From: Pseudisothecium myosuroides | Taxonomy: Eukaryota; Streptophyta; Bryopsida; Hypnales; Lembophyllaceae | Direction: 5' to 3' | DNA: 64,000 bases | Assembly (NCBI GenBank): GCA_951799445.1 | Contig: OX637288.1 | Coordinates: 29,553,288 to 29,617,287, forward strand | Part shown: piece after piece, positions 33,376 through 44,129 of the stretch | Position numbering within the stretch: position 1 is the first letter of the stretch | How the letters are laid out: each line of letters begins with the position of its first letter | The notes under the pieces: generated by a model | The model's input: only the letters and a program-made list of their open reading frames with translations | Told to the model about the DNA's origin: nothing | The model's database searches: none | Translations under genes and position numbers: made by a program

Positions 33376-34369
33376 AGCTGCAATTGATTGGTGGGCTTTC
33401 ATGAGTTTGATGCAGTTGTACCAGGTGACCAAATGAGATCTCAGTATGCTTTATTTGTGTGAATCTTCTTGGTTCTACTGAGCGGGATTGCTGCAAAGAG
33501 CACAGACAATTCAATCTTGATGAATATTGTGACTTTGGTGACTTAATAGTTACTCGGGTTCCAAGGTTGAATTGCGATTGGATTGTCTTCGTTGTTTTCA
33601 TTCTCTGGTTCAAATTGCTGGTGATGCAATTGCAGTCCTGAAGGGCTTTGGTTGTAAGTCAATTTTTTGGTCACATTATTTGGGGTTCGAGTATTGATCG
33701 TTTGACGGTGTGTGGGTTTCAGTATGCTCGTCCAAAGACGACAGATCCCGTCCAGGTTAACACGGACTATGATATTGCAGATTTTTTGTTCAGGAAGCCA
33801 AGATTTCAGCGCTTTTTGTATTCAGGCAGTGTAATGAGTAGGATTCTTCTTAAGCAAAATTTTGCTCGAAAACAAAATATATTCCTGAGAGAATATTTGA
33901 CAACAAATTTTCTTTTTCAATGAATGAAATCTCTCAATTGCTACAAAATCTTGGGATAGTATTGTTCTTTTTGACTTCCTTCTATTTGAAATTCTTGTGG
34001 TATCTACTCTCATAATGTGAACCAAAGGCTATTTAATTTCAAGTAACAATTCAAGCTTGATTGTTCCTTGTCTCCAAATGATACAAACATGCAAAACAAA
34101 ATATAATTAAAATCACCAAAAACCAATTCAAGACAACCTGATGGCAAGATACACAAGCACCCACAAGTCATGCCATCATAAAATTCATCAAGCCTAAGCT
34201 TATCTTTGTTTGTGATTGCTCCCACTCATCATAATTGGAAAGGCCCAAAAAACATTCCATCATAGGCAACAAAATAATTGCAACATCAAATACATGTTCA
34301 ACCTCAAACAACTACATCAAACTCAATAAATCCTCCTCAATCTTTGTTGTAGTCAACATTCATGCCCAA
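33376..34369. other. intergenic, shared with unit A
   Basis: This is the counterpart of 10,901-11,837 with small indels. No gene is seen. Its right end is the probable 3' untranslated region of receptor kinase B. Confidence 0.6.
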
Positions 34370-37070
34370 CTAGGGAGCCACATCCCCAAGCATCTTCATC
34401 ACTTCACGCATTGAGGGACGACTTGCAGGCGTGTAATTGGTACACAACATCCCCACTCGCAAGACTTGAACCATCTCACTTTGTGAACTCGTTCCCAACT
34501 TAGAGTCTAGGATCTCACACAACCCTTTTGGTGTGGGCACTCTATTATGAACCCATTGCACCAAGTTTGCTCCATCCACACCCTCCAATGGATTTGCAGC
34601 ACGTTTTCCAGTCACCAACTCCATCAACACAACGCCAAAGCTATAGATATCAATTTTCTCCGTCACTTGCATTCCAAATGAATATTTTGCACCCAACATC
34701 CCAACCTCAGTTATACCATCCACTTTATCTCTTCAAAACCGCTCGGGATGACCCTTGACAAATTGTTGAAAGCCACATTCAATGTCTGCAAATTCACCAT
34801 GCTAAATAGGCTTGCAGGGATGGTTCCCATGAGTTCATTCTTTGAGATGTCTAGAACGCTCAATTTGTTGAGGTGGTCTAGCTCGTCGGGAATGGCGCCA
34901 TCTAGATGGTTCCTAGAAAGGTCCAACTGAAAAAGCTCAGAGCAATTGCCTAGGCTAGAAGGAATGGTGCCATAGAACAAATTGTCAGCCAACACAAGCT
35001 GTGTCAAATTGGATAAGTTTCCTAGCAAGGAAGTGAGGGTGCCATTGAATCCATTGGAGTTGGCCTGGAACTTGACCAAATTGGTTTGTCCAATCTCTGC
35101 AAGAATGGGACCTGAAAATTGATTGTCTTATACAAACAAGATGGAAAGAGACTTAGCATTTCCAATGCGAGCGTCCATGCTTCCATTCAAACGATTCCCG
35201 CTCAATTGCATTCTCACCAAGTTGGTGCCTCCCCACAAGCCCGTTGGCATAGGCCCTTCAAGTTGGTTGCCATCTAATCGCAATACATTCAAGTTCGTGC
35301 AATTGCCATATGTGTCAGGAATTGTACCCGTCAATTTGTTTTTGTATAAACCAAGGAACAACAAACTCACATTGTTGCTCCAACAAAGATAAGGAGGCAT
35401 AGGACCTTCAAGGAAGTTGTGCCCCAAGTCCACGTGCTGAAGTAAAGTATTCCTCCCAAGATCATATGGGATTTCACCAGTTAGTTGGTTTTGTTGAAGA
35501 CGAAGTTGAAAAAACCATTCCAAATTGGCAAGGTCACGAGGAATCGGCCCACTGAGATTATTTGAACTCAGGTCAAGCAAAGTGAGAAGCGAAAGGCTCC
35601 CCAAAATGGATGGAATCTGTCCACTGAGGTTGTTTGTATCCAAGGCAAGGTATGTGAGAAGCGGAAGGCTCCCCCAAATAGGTGGAATTTGACCACCTAG
35701 ATTATTAAAACCTAGGTCGAGGTGTGTGAGAAGTGTCAAATTTTTCAAACTGGCCGGAATCTCTTCACTAAAGTTGTTGAGCCCAATGTCAAGCCAATTC
35801 AAGCTGCCTCCAAGATTTGCTACACCTGAAAAGTCTCCACTCAAGCCATTAGAGAAAGCAAGGATTTCACTAAGCCTTTTGTACTCCAAAAGAGAGGACG
35901 GAAGAGGCCCTATCAGTTGATTCATATAAAGCCACAATCCAGTCAGGTTTGGCATGCTTTCAAACATGTCTGGAATGTGGCCGCTGAGCGAGTTGTTCTC
36001 TAAATGAAGTTGTTCCAGATGCGTCAAGTTCTCAAGAGAAGGAATGGGGCCCATGATGTGGCACCTCTCAAGATCAAGAGTTTTCAACTTCGTCAACGTC
36101 AATAGCCTTGTCGGAAATAGAGATGGTGGAAAATTCACGCCATGCAAGCGAAGATCCTCCAAGCCCTCCCATAAGCTCACATTCGGCCATGGCACCACGT
36201 TTAGGGCGTCCAAATCTGAGCCTAACCACAAAACTTTTAGATTTGGAATGGTGAAGAAGCCCAACGGCAATGTACCATTCCAAATATTATGTGATAGAGC
36301 CAACTCCTCAAGCTTTATCAATGAAAGAATGGAATCTGGCATCTGGCCTTCGAAGTAGTTCCAAGCGAGACGCACAACTCGCAGCTCTTGGAGCTCGTCA
36401 AATTTGTTCTCTACAGTGCCCTCAAAGTACGCACTAGTTAGGTCCAGTACTTGCAAATGCTGGAGTTTAGAAAGGTTATTTGGCAATTTCCCACCAATGA
36501 GGGTCCAACTTGTGTTTAGATACACCAGCTTGGAGCAATTCACGATGTCTTCGGGGAAATTTCCGCTCAAACTTGTGTTTGACAAGTTCAAGATTGTAAG
36601 ATTGACAAACTTTGCTCCATGCCAATACACTCTACGTCAATTAAGGGTATTTAAGCTAACCTCACCAAAGTTTAAAGTCCATATGTTGGCTATTTAATAT
36701 ATGCACCACTTCAAAATCAAAAGACATACAATTGAAATAATAAATCCATGATAGGACGAAGCCACTTACAAGGAGTGAGGGCGTGGATGTCCCCAACCAA
36801 GTGGCAAAAAGGGAGAGGAGAGAAGTCCAACACAATTATGGAACCTTGGGTACATTTCACACCATTCCACAAACAAGGAGTGTTGTCCGAGGCATTCCAA
36901 TTGCTCAAGCTATTGTCTACATCGTCCAAAAAATCTTGCTTCCACGTCAACAACACTTGGCCTTCTTCATTGAGGCACAAAACACATCCAAATAGTACAC
37001 TACTGCATGCCATGGACCACAAGAGGTAAACCTTGTGTAATCGTCGGCCATCCAAATTCCCCTTCTCCAT
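34370..37070 (-). pseudogene. LRR receptor-like kinase copy B, with internal deletion
   Basis: Exon 1 is 37,070-36,770 (same 301-nt length as copy A). The LRR exon starts at 36,614 after a weakened acceptor (GAG instead of CAG/TAG). The LRR frame is open to TAA at 35,130-35,128 (codon about 596), where copies A and C have CAA or equivalent Gln in VQDNQFS. Beyond it, LRRs continue (VKFQANSNGFNGTL) to VIPSGFEE near 34,735, where the sequence jumps with about 25 bases of filler into intron 4 and the last exon (KYSFGMQVTEKIDIYSFG to 34,370). The membrane segment, juxtamembrane region and kinase subdomains I-VIII are deleted (about 1.2 kb relative to 12,190-13,405). No receptor signalling is possible. 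At most a truncated secreted LRR protein could be made. Confidence 0.88.
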
Positions 37071-39639
37071 CTCTAGATGCAATTTGGTCCTCAAGGAACG
37101 GTGACAAGTCTTCAACCCCCCAATGTACCCAATACTTGAAGCAGGCTTCACTAAATATAACTCAAAGCATTCTGATTTCAACAAGAAAATCTTTCACTAA
37201 ATTGGAAAAATATTAAATCATAAATTTTGTGGTCACCTCACCCAAGAGATAATAATTTTATATAAAACAAATTACATTTTTTTCTAAGTGATAGACTATC
37301 TATAATGACATCATATACTGATTACATAAGATTGATATTTGAACACAATTTTAGATGTTAAATTTACATCAAATATAACGTTTGACACTTTGACCATTTT
37401 GCAATGGATAAGGTCCGTTAGGAGTTAAAGAGATTCTATACAAATGTAACAACATGGATGAAGGTCACAACACCTACAAGCTATACTATTTTTGATCCCA
37501 CTACCCTAAAGGTCAAATGATCAAAGACATTTGATGAGATTACTAGCAAAGTCAAGAGAAATGCAAATTTTTATAAGAAAGAGTGATTTATTACAAAGTT
37601 TGATAGTAAAATATTATTATATTGTATTCCATTGACCAATATACTAAATTATTGAATTGTATAGAGTACAATATCAAGTTCCTTTGCCAATACCATAGCA
37701 ATCCTTTTTTTGGCATCACGGGGTAAGATTGCACAAATTGAAAATAAATCTCTACTTTTTGCTAGATGGAAATAGTCATTTCCACCAATAAAAAGTCATT
37801 TTTGTTTAAAATATGGATGAATACTCCAAATTAGGATGAAAAAATGCATGAATTCAATGGAAAAGTGTTTTTTGGTTCTAAATAATGATGGATGTAGAAA
37901 TTTAGTACATCACCAAATATTTAATGATTGCCATTCCGACACTTTTTGAAAAAGTAAACAAAAAAACCTATACCTTAGTGTCACCTACCCATATTAAGAA
38001 TCCTATCAATTTTGGATGCTAAGGGTGTGATTACAAAGAGTTTTAACTACAATCACTTGGTTGCATTTAAATATCACAAGATTACATCTTATCGCAAACC
38101 ACATATTCCCATGCACTCTGTGAAGAGTCTACTAAACAACATTAAAAAAAAATCTCTATAGAATCAAACAACATATATAGACAATTTACAAAAGATAGAA
38201 ATACATCAAAATGCAATCAAAACTTACTTTATCCAATTTCAAGTTGAATTTGCAAAATGCCAGCAACACTACAACTAAAATTTGAACTTAAGCACTCGTA
38301 CAATGCACGATTTGATTCCCTCAATGCCCTTACAGCTCTACACATTAGAATGTCGACCTAGACAAACAATAAAGATCAACAAAAACACTTTGATGACACA
38401 AGCTTGGTCTATAAATGAAGAAGTGTCAAACACAATACTCTATAGCCCTTTGCTTGTACAATTGAAGATATAGAAAATTCCACCCAAAGTTCTTGTTTGT
38501 AGAGATTTACAACTAAACCACTTGGCCAAGGCAAGGCTATCTTAGATCAAAAATTGCCCAAGAAAACATCTATGGAAAATCCTAGCTAATTAAAACGACC
38601 TAAATGGACTAGTTGCACAAAATGGAGAAACATAACAAGAGATATGAACTGACTTGAATCCATTTTAGGCAAAATAATCCTACAACCAATCAAGATAAAC
38701 ATTTTGTTCCTCACATTACAGAGAAAGATGCACATGGTGTAATCCGCACCTGTAGGTGAGAATTTGCACTATATAAGGCTTTATTCCCTCGATAGCTTCA
38801 CGGATCTGCAAGATGAAACATCACCACTTGTGGAAAATTCCAGATTGAACAAAATCACTTCTACAATTCAAAATTGAAATGCTAGACCACAAAGACCTAG
38901 AGAACATGATTTGTAGAGCTGCCAAAGGAACATGCGCAAGGAGACATGCACGAGTAGTGCCAAACAACTCACAATACAAGCTATTCATGTGTCCCAAACT
39001 TTTGACAATGCTACAAATGCTACAATTGGTATCTAAACTTCAAGACTCACAATATATACCGCATTATATCCTCAATGCTTTCAAGGATTAGCACATTAGA
39101 ACATCATGATAGACAAATAGTAAAGATTGACCACAATTCTTCTCTAAAAGCACCATACACATGTCATAGCACCGTCCATAGTTCCTGAAACAAAAATGCT
39201 CTAGACGAAGAGAAAAAAGCGTAAGTCAAGACATGAACCTTCCCCAAGGGAATCCAATGGACAAGAACAACGTCAAAGTATACTTGCAAAACAAAGTGAC
39301 ACGTATCATATTCTAAACTTTTCATAAATTTAGAAAGAAAGGAGGAAACTACCGGGTTCAAGGCCTGAACCGACACACTTAACCGACGGTGTGTTTCACA
39401 GAGCATGCCTAATGGTGACATCCGTAGTGAAACCTTCATAATTGAAGTACTACTCTCTTGTCCACATGCAGAATCTACCCAACTAATCACGACAACGGAG
39501 GTCAACCAGTTGCATATCAACCGATCAGAACTTGCTTGCCTCAATGTCAGGCAGACGCACTTCTCAGCAAGAATCAATTGATCATGACAGACATCTCAAT
39601 CCCAACCATACCGACCAAGGTGCAAATGCAGTCACTCGT
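37071..39639. other. promoter side and AT-rich non-coding region (unit B)
   Basis: The first about 130 bases match the leader upstream of copy A. From 37,236 the sequence jumps to the equivalent of 17,617 in unit A, so about 1.5 kb is missing here. The rest aligns with 17,617-20,640, including the AT-rich paired block (38,430-39,090). No gene is seen. Confidence 0.55.
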
Positions 39640-40990
39640 ACCTTGAGGTGAGAATTTGCGCGGAGCTTGCACGTTTTTTTCCCCTCAATGACTTCACGGC
39701 TCTGCAAGAGAGAATATCGCCACAGATTAGTATCCAAGATCGAGACTACCACTTCGGCACACCAAAGCCGACACTCTAACTTAGAACTCCCACACCAACA
39801 AGACCTAGTGCCCAGAGCGTGATGCGTAATGCCAGACGAGGAAACCTGGGACAAGTACTGCAACAACAACTCACAATACAAGCTGCTCTCGTGCATGCAT
39901 CTCGGAGAGGACTTCAAAGGCATCTCGGAGAGGACTTCAATTTGTCAGTGAGCCCAGGAGAGCGGAGACTTCACCTCGATCGACAAGCATCCGCATGACC
40001 CACCAGTCGAAATTCACAGGGGAGCCTGAATCCGGCCTTTGTGAGCGGGAGCAGCGACCACTGCGTTCCTCAAGAATGCAACGTCCAAGTGCTTGGGGTA
40101 GCGACGTCGGAGAACAAGGAAAGGCTTCCCTTGCCTCTCTCGGGAAGCTCGGCGTGCAAAGGACGGCACCATCACTGCCACAGTAGTGCGTCCGCAAAAC
40201 GTCTTCCCTGTTCTCGCCCTCGGTCCAGCTAACCTGGGATCGAGTGAAATCTCTAGGCCTCTACGGTACTGTTCACCGCCACTGCTACAGTTTGTGCGTC
40301 CGCAAAACGTCTTCAGTGTTCTCGTCCTCGGTCCAGCTAACCAGGGAGTGGAATCTCTAGGCCTCTAAAGTACTGGTCACCGCCAGTGCTACAGTTTATG
40401 CTTCCGCAAAACGTCTTTCGTTCGGTCCAGCTAATTGGGAGTGGGATCTCTGGGCCTCTACAGTACTGAACTGTACATGTACATGTGGGTCTGCAGCCAA
40501 TGCGAGACATTTTGTACCCCCATCCGCTCCGCTCATCGTGTGTCCTCGGACATGCCTGAAATGAAGACCAATCCAAACCGGAAGTAAACGACACACAGGA
40601 AACTATCATGATCGTTGCCAGTAGCCTCAAGAGGGGCTATTGAAAAAACCTTCTGCCCCCCACAGAGTCTTCCATGTACGTCAAGGTAGGCAATGCATGT
40701 GGTGAATCAATCGGGAAGAGGACTCTGACTCACGAGCACGGTTTGCACAATCCACATAACGAACTTTGGGTACCCTTCTTTAATGAATTTTGCCGGACGA
40801 AATGCGTAAAAGATGCATCAAATCTTCATCTACATTGCGCCATCGCCATTGCGCTCGTGTATTTCAAAACAACAATTCTGCACTGCGAACGTATTCCATG
40901 AAAGCTCCAACGGGAAACCAGCCGGAGATTCGGAAACACTCGCCATTGCAGCAGTGCAGTTCCACACTGGGCATGTAATATTCCAGATTG
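39640..40990. other. GC-rich block (unit B)
   Basis: This is the counterpart of 20,640-22,060, with the same CpG-rich phrases (GAGCGGAGACTTCACCTCGA, CGACCACTGCGTTCCTCAAG). It differs mainly by one extra tandem unit and small indels. Frames are not preserved between copies. Confidence 0.5.
40190..40470. repeat. tandem array of about 104 bp, three units (unit B)
   Basis: Units start at 40,190, 40,298 and 40,402 (108, 104 and about 69 bp). Each has GTCCGCAAAACGTCTT, TCGGTCCAGCTAA and TCTCTAGGCCTCTA. The phrases GTTCACCGCCACTGCTACAG and GGTCACCGCCAGTGCTACAG lie at the unit junctions. Confidence 0.8.
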
Positions 40991-41238
40991 ACCCCAAATG
41001 TTGTATGGAGGTTACACTGATTTTTCCAATGTCTAATTGTGGGTCTTTGCTTAGTTGGGGTTGTTTAGGGCATCGTAAGTCTGGTTCGTAGCATTGTAAA
41101 ACCGGCTTGTAGCATGGGCAGCTCCAGACAAGGTACTTCACACAGGTAGGCATATATTCTGATTCAAGAACGGATACAACCTGAAAGTTTTCATAGGTAA
41201 TCCACATGCAGGTCCTTCAATTTTTGGAAGAGACAGAC

Positions 41239-44022
41239 CTGCCAAGAAGATATTCTCCAAAGGAATGGTTCCATCAACCCTCTCGAGCACGCCAGCACTT
41301 GGTGTGAATGGAACGACCCGTAGTTCAACATGCGTGTAAATTGAATATTCGTTACAGATCAAGCGCTGCAGTTCCAGATACGCAATGTAATGAAATAAAA
41401 ACAGGGATAGAGCAAAATGGGCCTTACCTTGTACGGAGTATGTACGAATGCACAATTGGCGTTTGCACATGTCAGGGTAGGATGATCTTGCAGTAGAGTA
41501 TTGACAAGTCCAAAAAGCTACTCCATTATTTTTTTATTTCTTTTTGACACAAATGAATCGGAATTCCATTGCAAAGAAAATGTGACAACTTCATTAGAGA
41601 AAATTTCAGGTTTCCGGAGGGCTACTCCACAGCCCTCCAAGGAACCTTGAAATTTGCTTTTTTTTTTGCTGAAAAAATCGTTTTTCCCCTATTCTCGCCC
41701 AACTGAAACTGCAGTGACAGTGGTGTAGGAACCGAGTTTTACGAGTAAAATTTGTTTATTTTTAATCTTAAAAAAATTATTATTAAAAAATTTTAAAAAA
41801 TAAAAAAACTTGCAAGAACAGATTTTTTTAGCGAGCAGTCAACCAAGCTGATTGCTCACTGCGGCACTTTTCTGGAGTGACAAACCAAGCTTTAAGTATG
41901 TCGTAAAGGGGTGGGGTGGGGAATGATTAACTTTTTTTTCAATTTTACTTCACTAATTTTTCAGAGGATTCTTGAGTTGGTCTTTTAGGGGTTAACCCCT
42001 AAAGGACTTGATCCATTGTGAAATGGTCAAACATCATGTCTGAGCTAAATTTTGCCTTTTAAATCGTGTTCAAACAACAATTTTATATTTTCATTATTTG
42101 AAACTATAAATGGCGTATTATTGAGAAAATTTTTAATTTGTTTCATGAAAAATTGTAATAGTTATCATTTTTTTTGCAAAAATTGAACATAAATAAGCTA
42201 AAATAGCAAAAGAAATCCAAATTACTTGAAATTTTCTCAAGAGGTATAGGTAGCATTGGAGATTAGCGTGCAAATTTTTCAATTGGTTATTTTACTTTTT
42301 ACACCCAAAATAGCCACAACGGAGACTTTGAAGTCAAATTCAACTATCAAATCAAGTTTACCCTTTCATTTAATTGATGTATAAGATTTTGATCTTTTTT
42401 ATTGGTAGACACATTCATTTTCTACAAATGATGTTTCTTTCAATAAATTTGATGGAAAAATCAAATTATTGTGATTTTTTAAAGTTAAAGGTAGAAATAA
42501 AATTAAATCAATTACAATAAATATAAAAATAATCTGTAATTATTATCATAAATGAAAGGTAGAATGAAAAACATAATTTTGTAATCTAAAGTTAAAATAC
42601 ATTTTAAGAATATAAAATATGAATGAAAAACTTACCATTCTTTGTTATTTGGATTCTAACACTTGGAGCTTTCAATTGCAATAATTCTTTCAATTTTTGA
42701 CATTTTTCAAAATTTTCAAATGGAGTAGAAACAAAACTTGTCAAGCTTCATTTTCTAAGTTTAAAAGACATACCAAAAATGAATATTTTGAAAGTTACAA
42801 TCAGGGTTGACCAAGATGCATCCACTTTTTAGATGCACGGACCTTAAAGGTGATTAAAGCGGGCAGAACCGCAGAATTGGGACATACTGCAACGGGAAAG
42901 ATCCTGTTTCATGCAAACAGGCAGGATCCACTGGGATATGTGCTCTACAAACCTGAGAATATAAAAAGTGATCACACAGTCCTTGGAACTTACAGTAGAA
43001 GAAGCATGGAATGATAAAACAAGGGTGCTGAGAAAACCAGTTTCAGTAACCTTTGAAGCACATTTTGCCAAAGTTATACATTCGGAAAATAGGTTACCTA
43101 CAGTACATAAACTGCTTGTGGAGTCAAGTACCCACCAGTTCAAGCTGTCCATGCTGCGGCAAGGGAATCGTTCTGTTAGTATCCTGTAGTCATCCACCAT
43201 TTATAATTGCAAATATTTCAGATGAGAATAGAATCGAGACCAATCGATCATCATTGCAAATTACCTCAAAGCCAACCAAATTCCCGCTGGAGTCATATGA
43301 GTCTCATGCAAAACAGAGAAACCCTTAACTCCAACTCAGAAAAGCAAAGAAGATAGCAATGCACAGCCCTAATGTTCAGCGTCGGAAAGACTTCCACCTC
43401 CTTTTTGGTCTCAAGCTCAGCAAGCTTGATGTAAATCTCTACCATTCACTTCATCTGCACAAAAAGAAGAACCCACAGAGGTTATCTTGACTTAAAACAC
43501 TTTCATTTGATAAGTCCTCCTAAATCAAGAACAGACAATGAGCTCTGAGTGAGCAAAAACCATGCCACACACATCTCCAAGACATAAAAATGCTGTCGGG
43601 AACTGAAACTATGCACACTATGTAGCATGACGGAGATGGTCTCAATCAAAAACCTGGTACATGGTATGCTACCGTGGATGGTTGATTGCCATTCTTTCTA
43701 CAAGAGCACATAATGCATACTGCCAAAAGTGCACACAAGGTGAATCCATGAAGCTAAATGCCCACCACTCTACTCATCTGTAATACACAAAACCAGATTT
43801 TTCTGGAGATGTAGCACCAAATATCAGTCATGTTTGCAACCATTAGCCAGCCAGTAAAACTCCTCGAGAAGACTACCGAGGTCTTCATCAAAGAAGATAC
43901 AACGAGCTCACATCCACAGCCCTGCCTGGAAACTTTGAGATCCTGTGGTTTGCTCCGATCCTTCAAACTCCCTATTTGAGAGGCTATTTGATAAACCAAG
44001 GGTACGAACTTGTACGACTGGA
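41239..44022 (-). pseudogene. ATM: ATM-like kinase pseudogene (unit B)
   Basis: Recognised pieces in minus-strand order: about 44,022-43,945 (SYKFVPLVYQIASQIGSLKD, acceptor changed to AAG), 43,454 to about 43,370 (MVEIYIKLAELETKKE, preceded by an in-frame TGA replacing the CAA codon of unit A), and 41,317-41,239 (VVPFTPSAGVLE, VDGTIPLEN; acceptor changed to CGG, Trp to Arg, and one base lost in the LGEYL codons). The exon holding ALANGDR/VVDMDKK in unit A is deleted. An inverted 0.87-kb block (41,980-42,850) is inserted between the last two exons. The copy is clearly dead. The kinase-start motif is better preserved here than in unit A and is the strongest evidence for ATM. Confidence 0.7.
41980..42850. 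repeat. inverted duplicate block within ATM-like remnant B
   Basis: This is the reverse complement of about 16,930-17,790. The landmarks CCTAAAGGAC.T.ATCC.TTG, ATGGTCAAA and TTGA.CAAGATGCATC occur in order on the opposite strand. A direct partial copy of the same sequence is at 37,240-37,440 in this unit. Its placement between kinase exons shows an inversion or ectopic insertion after unit B formed. Confidence 0.6.
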
Positions 44023-44129
44023 CTTGTAATTCAATATGCATATGGACAGAGCCAAAGATGTTCTATATATCTCATTGGCTTAAAAAATTCGCAGACATCA
44101 CCGGGTGGAATTTGTTTTCTTATAAACCT

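Noticed and set aside
42844..43200. 118-codon minus-strand frame as an additional ATM exon
   Set aside because: It is open by chance across an intron and the end of the inverted block. I could not match it to FAT or kinase motifs, and unit A does not keep the frame.
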